Source: Euonymus europaeus (lineage: Eukaryota; Streptophyta; Magnoliopsida; Celastrales; Celastraceae). From it: 64,000 nt of DNA. The translations under genes were made by a program, and so were the position numbers. The first letter of the stretch is position 1; every line of letters begins with the position of its first letter. Shown here one piece after another: positions 12,166 through 23,241 of this stretch. The notes under the pieces are model-generated. The model was not told the DNA's origin. It made no database searches and saw only the letters and a list, made by a program, of their open reading frames with translations. Location of the stretch: positions 4,687,544 through 4,751,543 of the forward strand of contig OY756968.1 in the NCBI GenBank assembly GCA_963580455.1. The letters are read 5' to 3'.

Positions 12166-13492
12166 TGATAAGTGCCAGAATATACATTCTAAAATTGATT
12201 ACATATAGGCATTTATAAATGATTAAGGTTTAAAGTGATGTATTTGTGCATTAAACTCCAAATATTATTTTGGGCATCATTTTATTATTTTAAATGAATT
12301 TTGTTTCCTTATCATTTAACCTAAGCAATTGTGAAATTCTTGATCTATAAGTAAAAATATGTCATTCATGATATCATCATTTTTCCAAAATAAATATCAT
12401 GATATTTGTATGTGTGATATTTATTTGTATAATATTTATATGTGTGATATTTTTTATTTTATTATTTTTGTATTTAAAATATCATGATATTTACATAATA
12501 TTTTGTCTATAAAAGGAAATGAGGTCTTTGATGATGGAGGAGATTGCAAGATTTCAAGATTCCAAAATTCCAAGATTTGAAGAATTGAAGAAACAAAGGA
12601 AGAAGAAGAAATCTTTTGAAGAAGGATAAAAAGGGTTGTATTCCTTAGCTTGTATTTCTTATGTTTTATATTTTGCTTGATTATGTATAATTAAACTTTT
12701 GTAGTTAGGGCTTAACTTTGAAGCCCTAAACATGATTTCAATTATATAAGTTGTGTGGTGTGGATTGCAAATTTTCTTATAAGAATGATGATTTTGATTT
12801 TTCCATGATATTTGAATTCTAATATTTTTGTTTCTTTGATTAGCTAACTTTGAAACATGTATTAGAGTTAATTGTTGTAGAACAAGATCAATTACCCTGT
12901 TGAATATGTTCTTATTTGCAACATATAATTTGGTTAAACGAATTATGAAAAATCAATTCTTGAATATCTAAGTACAAACACCATGTATTAGGATTCTTGT
13001 AACATTCATATTCTCTTTACTCCTATTGGGTTTTTAATTGTTAATTGATGCAAACACCATGCTAGATTTCAATTAAGAATACACGTACTGAGGTAAACGC
13101 CATGCACTGTACATGCACCTAAGAGAGAATCATACAACTTGAGTTTGACCATGACCTTGTTGTGAATGTTGTCATCATATTTTTATTGAAAATTTCAATC
13201 TACCATTTCTTATAAATTGTTTGATTGTTTTGTGGTGGATAGTGAGTCCTAGCAAGGATTTTTAGAAATTGAAACTCTTCACTTAATATTCTTATTTTTA
13301 ATACTAATGTGTTTGTTTTATTCTATGTTATAAGATTTAAACCCCCCTTTTTACTATTATGTGTAAATTATATTCAAGTGTTAGGTTGTATATTTATTAG
13401 TATCACTCCTTGTGGGATCGACTTTTACTTGTCAATTATATATTATTTGTACAGTTATAAGATTATATTAAATTGTTACTAACGACATAACA
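12166..13492. mobile_element. Solo LTR (about 1.33 kb) inside LINE ORF1
   Basis: It begins TGATAAGTGCCAG and ends ACGACATAACA, the TG...CA termini of an LTR, and is flanked by ATTTA on both sides. Removing it with one ATTTA restores an unbroken LINE ORF1 frame, which is independent proof of insertion. The body is AT-rich and holds no long open frame, no primer-binding site and no polyprotein, so it is a solo LTR left by recombination. The end segment TGTGGGATCGACTTTTACTT near 13412 resembles the 3' part of some Ty3-type plant LTRs; the superfamily remains a guess. Confidence 0.85.
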
Positions 13493-13497
13493 ATTTA
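13493..13497. repeat. Target-site duplication of the solo LTR, right
   Basis: ATTTA, matching 12161-12165. Confidence 0.8.
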
Positions 13498-14567
13498 GAA
13501 GATGAGGAGCACCAATATGACTCTCCGGTCGAGAAACTTGGGCCATGGTGGAACACACAGGCATGTCAAAACAAGATCCAGAATCAGATTCCACTCGTAT
13601 CCAAGGGCCAAATCGTTTAACAATCTTGCCATCAATCCCATGAACCATAGCTACCTCCTTAGTGCACCAGTTGGAGTCATGACCCAGGATACCATAATGA
13701 AAGCATATAGCAGCTAACTTTTCATACTTATACTGAATCCAAGTCTTCGATGAACCAAGAGGAATAAAGGACCCAGCAAAAAGAGGATGAACAAGGTTAA
13801 TAAGGACCCTGAAACGTAGGCAAGTGAGAGAGAATTGCTCCACTTCTAAGGAGGGATCCAGACAAATGAGAGAACCAGCTTTCGCAGCCAAGACAATAAC
13901 ATTACGTTTCGTCATGAGAGAGGGAGGAAGACCATGAATCTGAGTCCAAACTGGAACCAAATCAGTATTAATAGATTGCCAAACGCTATCCAAAGGCCAT
14001 TTAAATAGGAAGAGAACTCCTCCATTAGCCCCATTAATAATCCAAGGTTGTTTATCCAGCAGCATTTGAAGGTGAGCCTCAGAGCTAAAATGAAGAGCCA
14101 TATAACCTTTCTTCAGCTCTTTGATACTCCAGCTTGGAAGATGAGTCCAAATTCGGAGAAGAATGGACCTAACCAAAGAAATGGACATAGGTCGTTTGGA
14201 AACCAAACGAGCAAGAAGAGACACCTTTGCAAGATCAAGAATAACACCAGTATCAGGAACAAGAGACACATCCAGATCATCAGCACATGATAAAGATTCA
14301 GTACGAGTAAGAATATCCTCCATAGAGACAATGCAAAAAACCAGAGAACGAGGACAAACACCAAGAATAGAAAGGAGAAAAGAGAACTGGCGAGAAGAAG
14401 AGAAAAGAATTAGCAGGAGAGAGGAGAGAATGACTGGAAGCAGAAGATTAGAAGAGAAAGAGATCTGGAATGGAACCCAAGAGAGCGCTATTCTCAAGAG
14501 AGAAAGCATAGCTGACTAATAAGAAGGTTGATCAGTACTGTTTCGGTCATAAACAAAATCATAATTG

Positions 14568-14582
14568 GATTTTGGAATGGTT
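14568..14582. repeat. Target-site duplication of the LINE, 5' side
   Basis: GATTTTGGAATGGTT, identical to 7335-7349. Confidence 0.9.
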
Positions 14583-16060
14583 ACACACACTCTAACCATA
14601 ATTAGTTCTAATTTTTCCACTTGCCTTTGATTTGATGGTTTCAACCTTTGACGAGTAAATTTACTGTTTAGTTCACAACACAATCTACTAGTCATTGCGA
14701 CGTTTTTATGTTATTTCTTGTTCCCTTTGTTTCTTCTATCTCTGTTCAATGGAAGCCATTTACGAAGCCCACAATTTCTTGTGCATGCTGTTGTTATGGA
14801 AGTTCCACATTTTTTTCCTCTACGATCTCTCCCTCACTCACTATTTCTATAATTTTTTCATATTTTTCATATGCATCTATCGGGGGTTTGTGGCCCCTGT
14901 TAGCTTCAATTTATTAGTTGAGTTTTGTAGAGGCCCAAATCTACAATTGCTAAGTTTTTCAAAACTTGAGCTTTGATATGCCATTGATAACCTTCCAGAT
15001 GTGTAGGTTGATCTTGATCATGCAAAAGTCTCCAACAACAAAGTCGTAAGAAGTCAAAAGACTGCTTTTGGGGATACCGGCCGTTGGGGCTCCGTCGATC
15101 AAGTCAATAGTGAAATCACCGTGACCATGGAGTGATCAGAAAAATAAGGTTAGTGTTTAGGAATATATGAAGGTTCGAGAAGTTTCTAGGCTTAGGAATT
15201 TGAGAAAGTTTTGGGGTAGTTTGGCTATGGATTTCAATGTGCATCCCTATCTTTGAAGAAGGAATGGACTATTTATAGTATATGAGTTGACCTAGGAAAA
15301 AAGGTCCACAAAAATCAGAATCATAGCAATATAAAATTGAATGTTTAGATTTTGGATCCGACGGTATAGAATTGTCACACATTATTAACAATGATTCTGA
15401 GTTTTGTTTCAAACAAAAATATATTGTTAGAATCGTTACAATGTACATTACACATTTATAATTTTTCAAGTGCCCCAAATTGAAACACTTGATAGTTCCA
15501 ATGCTTTTAACCCACTGGATCTGCCTCCAATCTGATTTTGTGAAGCAGTGCGCTTAGTGCTGGGTCAAGCGTTTTGGACCTGGGGAGCCGAATCACTTGT
15601 GAGCTTGTTTTATACTTGGACTTAGAGAATCATCAAGCTGGATTTGGGCCTTAGGCCACGGTAGTTTATGATTGCTTAGGTTGTGGGCCTGTTTAAGTTT
15701 TTACTTTGTGGGCTTGTACATCTACATTATGTGCACCAAAACACATATTAAAGCATGATTTAACTTAACGTAGTTTCTGAGGAAATTGCTAATAATTGTA
15801 CATTACTTTCAAAAGCCAAAAAGGGGAATTGTTGTCTCTATATTTCAAGACTCCAATATCCTTTCCCTCAGCACCAAAAGATCCAACTTCGAGCGTGTTT
15901 GAAATTTGGGAGGGAAAGAGTTTTCAAAGAAAAGGGTAAATATTATACTCCCATTGTTGAAGTGGGTTGAAGATGAATCCAAGTTTTAATAACACTTGGT
16001 CACTTGCAACTGATTGAATGCTTATCATAATATTTAGTTACTAACTTACTATAAACTCTT
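14583..16060. other. Gene-free stretch
   Basis: Short open frames occur (for example 14695-14976) but none shows a domain or gene structure. The stretch around 15000-15740 has a base composition and phrasing that could be old repeat DNA; no ends were found. Confidence 0.35.
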
Positions 16061-16242
16061 TGTTCAACGTTGTAGAGAATTTCGGAATTATAATTTCTTT
16101 AAATTCGAAGAATAACGAAGGTATTCATTAGATAAATACAGAATTTTGCAATGTTCAACGTTGTAGAGAATTTCGGAATTCTAATTTCTTTAGATTCGAA
16201 GAATAGTGAAGGTATTCATTAGATAAATACAGAATTTTGCAA
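16061..16242 (+). repeat. Direct tandem duplication, 91-bp unit
   Basis: Units 16061-16151 and 16152-16242 both begin TGTTCAACGTTGTAGAGAAT and end AGAATTTTGCAA. Only a few substitutions separate them, so the event is recent. It lies downstream of the F-box gene. Confidence 0.85.
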
Positions 16243-16580
16243 TGGAAATAACATTGGAGTAAGAAAAAGAAAAAAAACTGTCTCTCTGCTCACCCTCCCT
16301 CTTTTTATGTAGTTTAAAAATTAAAGATATAAAACTTACACTTTATTGGTAACATGGCATCTAGTTGTGAGAAATTATTAGAGGTTCCGATTGTATATAC
16401 CATGTGATACACCCAATGGTGTGATTGCCATCAACATATGTTCCCTCTCTCTTTTTTTATTAACATCATCTTCCTGCGTTAGTTGTGGCTGGTAAATTTA
16501 AGACTAGTATTTGTGTGCACAAGAGACCTGCTCAAGGTCATCTTATTGAGCAGTGATCAGTAAAAATTTCCTTCACTGGC

Positions 16581-17942
16581 TCACTGCCAGTTCACAAGGC
16601 TATTGACATGATGCACCTGCAAGGAGTTTATAGAAGCCAAGCTCACACCAGATACAAGGGCATTGTGAAAGGGTAGTAGTCGTTTACTCTTACCTGGAAT
16701 ATGTCTTCGTTCCCCAAACTTCAAGTCAAAAGATACCAACTCTTGCCTATCCTTAACTATAATACTACTCATGCACTGAGAATTGGCAATGGCAAAGACA
16801 GGCCAAGTGTCATACAGAAGAATTTGTGCTGATTGTGAGGGGCCCCTTCCATTTATTAATGAATACAAATCGAGCCCAACTATGTTCTCCTCCATCCAAA
16901 ACTTGGTTTTCCAGTCCTTCAAAACCCATAATCGTAACATTTCCCCTTTGCGAAATACCATGTAATACAGAAATCCATTGATCTCTAGCAAGTTGTGCCA
17001 TACTCTGTATTTGGGGAAAGGAGCTGAGGTTTCTTCAAATTTCTCTGTATTGATATCCATGGAATATAAGATTGTTTGATAACCTGTGTATTTAGAACCT
17101 GCTAGCCAATGCAACATTTTGTTTGCAACAACACATGCATCTGATATCCATTCGTGCTTACGAGGCGAACCCAGCGACCTCCACGATGACGACGAGCTAC
17201 CTAATGTGTAAGCATAACATTCATCACAGCTTTTATTCTCACTTATTTTTCGAATCTTCATGGCGAACACCTTGTATTTATCAGTTGAATCGTCATGAAC
17301 CAATGCCCAAGAACAAGTCTCAACATTTGCAGGTGGGTGTGGAAGGGTCTCGGAGACTTGAATCATGGGGTTGCATACGAACAATTGTGGTATCGTGGCA
17401 CATGTGAGGAGAAGCAACCCATTACAAGAAGCCAAGATGCGAGCACCACTTTGCAGGTCGTTGCAGTCCTTGACGTACAGTTGTAAGCAGTTGACCCCTT
17501 TAATTTCATCATTCTGCAGATCAAAAGACCAGTAATGGAAGGCTCTATGACCTATGGGTCGTCGAGAGGGGCTCATCCAGGTGAAGATGATTCCAGGTGG
17601 TCGACACTTCCAGTACTGAAGATGTGAACCCATAAATATGCGATCGGATATGATGTGGCACCAGAGCTTGCTCACACACTTGAACTGTACAAGAAGCTCT
17701 GCAGGGAGTTTTAGCAGTATCTCGAAAAGAACATCCGGATGGAGGAAGGGTGAATTTGGCTGAGAGGTATGGGCTTCCTCTTCTTGAATTTCTACTGCTT
17801 TTACCAATTGCAGTGACCTCCACTGAGGAATCTCACTATTTTGCGTTTGCCCTTGTACTACTGGTGTTCTCTGCTCGCTTTTCCTTCTTGTATTGAGAGG
17901 TGTTGCCTCCCCTTTTATGCATGCAGAGATGGAGTTCCCCAT
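16581..17942 (-). CDS. F-box protein with F-box-associated domain and an MGNS start
   Basis: A single-exon frame of 453 residues. An F-box occupies about residues 65-105 (LHPDVLFEILLKLPAE ... FKCVSKLWCHIISD), followed by a long region of F-box-associated beta-propeller type (SCNGLLLLTC, FVCNPMIQVSETLP, DKYKVFAMK, SSSSWRSLGSPR). Such proteins are substrate receptors of SCF ubiquitin ligases, binding SKP1 through the F-box. The start MGNSISACIK fits the N-myristoylation consensus (Gly2, Ser6), with Cys8 available for palmitoylation, so membrane attachment is possible. Most F-box proteins lack such a start. The substrate is unknown and the gene stands alone. Confidence 0.88.
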   Translation of the reverse strand: MGNSISACIKGEATPLNTRRKSEQRTPVVQGQTQNSEIPQWRSLQLVKAVEIQEEEAHTSQPNSPFLHPDVLFEILLKLPAELLVQFKCVSKLWCHIISDRIFMGSHLQYWKCRPPGIIFTWMSPSRRPIGHRAFHYWSFDLQNDEIKGVNCLQLYVKDCNDLQSGARILASCNGLLLLTCATIPQLFVCNPMIQVSETLPHPPANVETCSWALVHDDSTDKYKVFAMKIRKISENKSCDECYAYTLGSSSSSWRSLGSPRKHEWISDACVVANKMLHWLAGSKYTGYQTILYSMDINTEKFEETSAPFPKYRVWHNLLEINGFLYYMVFRKGEMLRLWVLKDWKTKFWMEENIVGLDLYSLINGRGPSQSAQILLYDTWPVFAIANSQCMSSIIVKDRQELVSFDLKFGERRHIPGKSKRLLPFHNALVSGVSLASINSLQVHHVNSLVNWQ

Positions 17943-19140
17943 CTTCCTATTTTAAGGCATATGAAGATCCCCTGTAAGATTGGCTGTAGAGAACAAGAGA
18001 AACTTGAATCGGTGAGGTTGACTTTTAGCCAGAAGTGGATAGATAATGTGATTTGGCTGAGGTTCTGATAGAAGAGGAGAATTTTTTTACAGGTTATGAG
18101 GACATCTGATTGGAGTTGGACTTTTCTATGTATTCATGTAGGTTTGGTATTAGTCCAATTAATCGTTAGACTTTAGCGAAGTGGATTATATGGAAACTTT
18201 TGTGAAACTTCCTCATCTAATTTTTTTATTTTCAAGTTGCCTGACAAAAATTTCTTTATTATTTGGAACAACTTTCTTTTCTTGCACTTCTCTCCGAAGC
18301 CTCCCGAGTTTTGAGTTTTATATTTTATTGTTATTTGGACTGTTTCTTTTGTGGACAAGTGTTCGCCGATGATATCAAAATTTTGCTTAGTTTTATATTT
18401 TCATGCACTTGCGCTCTTTTGTAGATTCTTTTTGATTTTTCTCGATAGCCGACGCGACTTCGACTCCAAGTTTTTGAGATAAAGGTTTGGACGAACCTAA
18501 TTCATGTCTTTGACAATGCTGATATTTTCAAATTATGAATTACAAAGTATGGGGAGTAAATATTGAAATTCAAGTTTTTATCTATTCCCCTCTCAATTTT
18601 TATTTGTGTGAGATTGTTTGGTATTTTGTTGCGGGAGAAGAATTATGGAACTCCTGTTTATGAGATAAGAGCATCTCCAATGTTACATGATTATCAAGCA
18701 CTTTAAATTTTGTAATTGAGTCCCATGTCTATTATACATAAGTGGATCCCACTTACTTATCTACATTAGTAAAACACATTTCTCAACACAATCATATCAA
18801 CAAAAAACATATTTCAATATAATTTTTTCCACTTTCTATTCATCAACACTCCAAAGAAGATAATGGGCTGTGCTTACAAAGTTAGTTAGAATTCTCTTGA
18901 AAAGCCTATACCCATCCCTCCCTGGTATTAGTGTATTACTATTTTTCACAGGACTGAGACTGACCAATTAAAAAAAGTGTTGGCAGTATCCACTATCCAA
19001 CGCCTGTGGCCCAATCCTGAAATCGGAATCATCAGGCCCAAACAGTCCACTAGAAATCTAATACATTATTTCTGACATTTCCCTCCATTTGTTTCAGAAT
19101 ATAACTGCTGACACCCAGGGGCCAGGGCAGAGGAAGAAGA
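17943..19140. other. Upstream flank of the F-box gene and gene-free stretch
   Basis: The first few hundred bases are the probable F-box promoter on the minus strand. Near 18669 the text AGAGCATCTCCAATG resembles the end of many plant MITEs, but no matching inverted end was found up to 18900. No gene is supported. Confidence 0.3.
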
Positions 19141-19143
19141 GGA

Positions 19144-20800
19144 TGGCGACAGTCTCGCTATCTGCATTATGCACCACTCCACAGTCATGTCGAGTGATCA
19201 GTTCTCACATTACCCACAAACTATCCACCTTTGTAGCCTCCATTCTTTCAAAGCTTTTTTTGTCGCTTTACATTGAGGAAGCAGAGAAATTATCAAAAAG
19301 TAAGGTCTTCGGAGGAAGAAACTGCAGTCGTACATGATTACATGAACAACCACCACCATCGCAAGAAGGAACAGAAGCTGAAAAGATAACTGTCTTCGTC
19401 CATGTCTCTCCTTCTGACTAACGATGTACTTCCAGGTGCTTTTGTAGTCTCTCTATAACAAAGTAGTTCCGGTGTTTCTGTCATTGCTTATGCTATGTTG
19501 TATCCAGTTTTTCTCTTTTTGATGGGATATTCCTGTTGATAATGTTGAAGTAAAATTCAGTGATGAACGTGAATTGGCACTCGAGATCTTTCTCGGTATA
19601 CTTAGAATGCACATCTGGTGTTCGTTATATGTCCTTTTTGCTTGGAAGCCTCTATTTTTGATGAACTTCGTCAGTTCACTTTGTTGTAGAGTTTTTCTTT
19701 CCCTCAAAGGATAATTCAATCTTTTAATTTTCAAGAAACCTTTCTACGAATTCCTTGGCATCTTAATTTGTCAGTCAACTACTTCTGGGTAATATATGTG
19801 GTCTAAAAAATTGCCTTTCTTGATGCAGGTTTATGGATTCTGGGTGTATTTATGTGTTTAAGCCTATTCTCATGAGCTTCAAAAATAACTAATGATTGAA
19901 TTTCGTATTCCTGAAGGCAGAGGGAACAATGAGTGAAGCAGTTATTCCGAAAGTTACCCAGGCAATGGATGTATGCTTTATGTACCATGGTAGTACTTGT
20001 CTGTGTGTATCTTCCTTATTGAGTTAATTCTACTGGGGCATAATTTGACAAAGGTAAGGTCCTTGCCTGCCTTTTCATATGACAAAATACGGACGATATG
20101 CAGTTTTTCATGAATTTCTCTCCAGTGATGAGTGATGGCATCTGTTGATAAAAAATGGATTTTTACTGGAATGGATTTTGGTTTATGAGATTAATGTTCT
20201 AACTTAATGTGGCAAAGTTTGAGTTTAATTCATGTATTCTGAGATCCCAAAATGTAGGATTGATATTAAATACAAACACAAATGTAAGAACTGTAATTCA
20301 AAAGAATAAAGTTGAAATTGGATTGCAGTTTGACGTTTATCCAAACCATTGAGATTATTCCCAGAGATTGAGATTTACCAATATCTGATGCGCACGAGTT
20401 GCTTAAATAAAGGGATGATTAGGGTTATTTTCATCTTAAATCTCGAAGTTTTACAAAGTGGGAGGCTACTGATCAGTGATTGGAAAAAAATCTGAAAGAA
20501 GCTAAGTGAGGACATCCATGACTTGTGTTTGGTTACTAGCGGATGCATCTGAAAATGAGTTGTAACTTAGCCACCTAAATCTAGGTGTCTACTGAAATTC
20601 TAAACAAGAAATATAACATCTCCTTAATTTCTAATGATAGAAGCTCTCTCATTAATGATGTGTTTGTCGATTCATAGTTATCACTTTTTGAAATTTTAAC
20701 TTTTTGTTACTCAATTGATTGACTTTCTTATCATTGTAGCGAATGGAGGGAGTTGCTGATTTAAATATCCAAATCCTTGAGGGCATTGCAAGAGTTGAGG
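19144..20800 (+). other. Possible split gene or gene remnant, unrecognised
   Basis: Three exon-like segments lie in order. The first starts at ATG 19144 (MATVSLSALC...), a transit-peptide-like N-terminus, with a donor AAAA|GTAAGG near 19293. A second near 19920-19972 reads EGTMSEAVIPKVTQAM and follows a GGCAG acceptor. A third, 20741-20800, follows TTGTAG and reads RMEGVADLNIQILEGIARVE before GTGTGT. The helical character suggests real coding sequence, but I recognise no family, the phases are not secure and no terminal exon was found. It may be a plastid-protein gene, a relic, or chance. Confidence 0.25.
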
Positions 20801-23241
20801 TGTGTACGACTCTCCTGTTACTTGTTATATCTCCTTGTAGAAATTGTTAAGTATATCTGACAAAGCTTAGTGTGGTTTATAATAGCAATACTACTATATA
20901 ATGAAAGGATAAATTTGAGATAGAAAAAAATAAAGGATAAATTTCAGGGCTTGAGTTTGTTTTCAAGGACTTCACCTGTGGGGAGTTTACCTAGTATTTA
21001 TTTTAACACTTAGGTCAGCAATGTGACCACAATCTCTGGTTTTCTACGAGATCCCCCTGGATTTATTTGCAGATATTTTCTTTGATTGGCTCATCTGTAT
21101 TTGTGGTAGAACAATTTTGCTCCCCAATTAGGTTTCCTAAACACTTATGCTTTGAGGTTTTTTTCATTTGATGAAACCATTTGATAATTTATGAGTGTTT
21201 CCTCAAAAACAAGCTTATGCAATCCCAGAAATCATAATTTGTTCCCAGAAATTGCCATCTTAGGAAAAAATTTATTTGATGTAATGTAGGGTCCTCTATG
21301 GTTTGAAAACGTGAGCATACTAGTTAATCTCGTCGAATAACTTGCATACGGAACTTTAGCTTCAGTGTCCAGTTTAAGCCGAAACCAACCTTAGCGATTT
21401 GTGGAATTTAAGCTGACATATTGTTGTTGAAAATTTGAATTTGTATGGTAACCTTGAGGATAATGTCTCCCATTAGCCATCTGAAGCAAGTTTCCTCTAG
21501 AATTCGGAAAAGTAGGATTCTGGTTATAAACCTTGTAGATGCAATGGCTGTTAAATACTTCGAAAACCAAAATACGGTTCCTGGTAATAATTTTAAAAAG
21601 AATTCAGACTATGGATCTTTCCAATCCAAGTACTGTCATGGTGTAAATAATGAGATCATACATTAACTTTCGGATACATAGATGAAAGATTGTATGGTCT
21701 GGATGTTCTATAATTGGATATCATATGATCTTCCTTGCTACTGCTTGATTATTCTAAGAATGATTACGGATTACCTCTCCATTTTTATGCCAATTATAGA
21801 GCCAAATTATTCCCCTCTAGCGCTACACTTCTCCATAAAATAGTGTTTGAACTTTGAAGTGTTTGAAATTGCACCCACTTTGGATTCTCTAAGGCTAGCA
21901 ACAAAGGCATAGACAACAAGGCTGTCACTTTGTGGATAAAAAGTAAGTGGGTCAATGCCAGATACGGATAACTTTATATTATAGCGTTTGCAGTGAAGAT
22001 ATTCTGGAGATTTGGGCCTTGAATCAGTGAAACTTTGCTCTCCCAAGAAGTATCACCCAACCTCTCTGTATATTTTGGTCAAATAGTTTATTTTTGATTG
22101 ATTTTTGTATAAATTATAATTTTTTTAAAAAAAATTGATAAAATGATTCGGTTTTAATTGGTTTCGTCTTTATCGATTTATTGATAGACCTACTTTTTTG
22201 ATTGAATCAAAACATATTTACCAGCGAAAAATTGAGTCATATGCTTCAGCAATCTGGATTCAGTGGTTCAATATTTGTCACTTATTCATCATCTCTTTGT
22301 GCTGGCATCACCATATAAATTGACATGTCACACAAATATCTGGAGGGTGAAGACTGAGGATGGAACAGATATCTTTGAGTACCGTACACGCAGAATATAT
22401 TGGAACAGCATGAGTAAAACAAAAACATTTGTTTTGATGCATGTGATGTTACATTGAGGAGAGAGGCAGAGCACTTGACTCGGGAGTCGATCTGTTGTAG
22501 ATGAACAATAGCAGTTGCTGTACAAGGATAACCATTACAAGCAAAATTATATAATAATTGGGGTCGGATTCGGGCTCGGGTATACTCTATCCATCCCCAA
22601 ACAGAAGGGTTCGAGTGGTATCCGAACCTGACCCATATCCGAAATTTTGGGTCAGATCCTTGCGGGTTCGGGACTTTTGTCTCTGGTTAGGTTCTCAAAG
22701 AATTCTGCAGGACAGTTGTAACTTAACTTCACCAGTTCATAAAAGCTACTGTTCTAGTATTGAGTATTCTGTACTACACCGCTCTTACTGGTAAGAGAAA
22801 TTACTCCGATGGTCATACTACAAGTCACCGATTGGTCATGGGATCATGCAAACCCAAATTGATGCCCTCCATTAATGCCAAAACTTGCCAAACCGCAAAG
22901 AAACATAAAGTACTAGATATGGTTCCAACCCCAAGTTGCATAATTTTTTTTATTAGCTGTCGGTAAGTAAATTATTTATTGAAAGACTATACTGTCTTTG
23001 TGAGGAATGAGGATAGATTCATATATAGATATACTAATTTATATCAGGAGACAACAGTCCTCGGAACATGTGCTAATTCAAAGCTCATCATCTCAGTGAG
23101 CTGGTGTTGCTTGCTGGCATGCACTTACGAACAGTAAACTTCACATCCCTCTTGTACTACTCCAGAATCTAGATACCCTCAAAGTTCTCTGTACTTTTAT
23201 AATTGAACCAAAGATCAAACACTAAAGTGCTGTCCTCTACC
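20801..23241. other. Gene-free stretch and GASA promoter
   Basis: No complete gene is supported. A GC-richer patch at 22559-22680 (CGGATTCGGGCTCGGG, later TCCGAACCTGACCC) has short inverted phrases typical of repeat debris. The last 100 bp before 23242 are the probable GASA promoter and 5' UTR. Confidence 0.3.

Larger units (their letters stand above)
11498..14323 (-). pseudogene. LINE ORF1 (gag-like, DUF4283 plus CCHC knuckle), split by the solo LTR
   Basis: The two halves are 14323-13493 and 12160-11498. Leaving out the LTR and one copy of ATTTA, the frame runs through without a break, about 497 residues from the ATG at 14323 (MEDILTR...). The frame is also open upstream to 14509, so the true start is uncertain. 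The N-terminal half matches the DUF4283 region of plant LINE gag proteins (KKGYMALHFSSEA, PLDSVWQSI, PVWTQIHGLPPSL) and carries a zinc knuckle C-x2-H-type pattern (CFHYGILGHDSNWC). The C-terminal half is low-complexity, proline- and serine-rich, and ends PPPSP. The stop overlaps the ORF2 start by four bases. Confidence 0.82.
7350..14567 (-). mobile_element. L1-type non-LTR retrotransposon (LINE) interrupted by a solo LTR
   Basis: The element lies on the minus strand, 5' end at 14567 and poly(A) at 7357-7350, between exact 15-bp duplications. Order: short 5' UTR, ORF1 (gag-like, CCHC knuckle), and ORF2 (endonuclease, reverse transcriptase, zinc-binding zf-RVT region, C-terminal RNase H), then a 3' UTR of about 70 bp. 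The intact flanks and long open frames mean insertion was fairly recent. Two lesions are seen: one in-frame TGA in ORF2 (10884-10886) and an LTR of about 1.33 kb inserted in ORF1. Without the LTR the element is about 5.9 kb, near full length for a plant L1. Confidence 0.92.

Noticed and set aside
12166..13492. Block between LINE halves read as an intron or a separate gene
   Set aside because: TG...CA ends, a 5-bp duplication and frame continuity of ORF1 identify it as a solo LTR.
18660..18900. MITE starting AGAGCATCTCCAATG
   Set aside because: No inverted partner end or duplication was found.
22465..22510. tRNA-like text (GCAGAGCACTTGACTCGGGAGTC)
   Set aside because: No acceptor stem or box B at the right distance; a tRNA cloverleaf cannot be formed.
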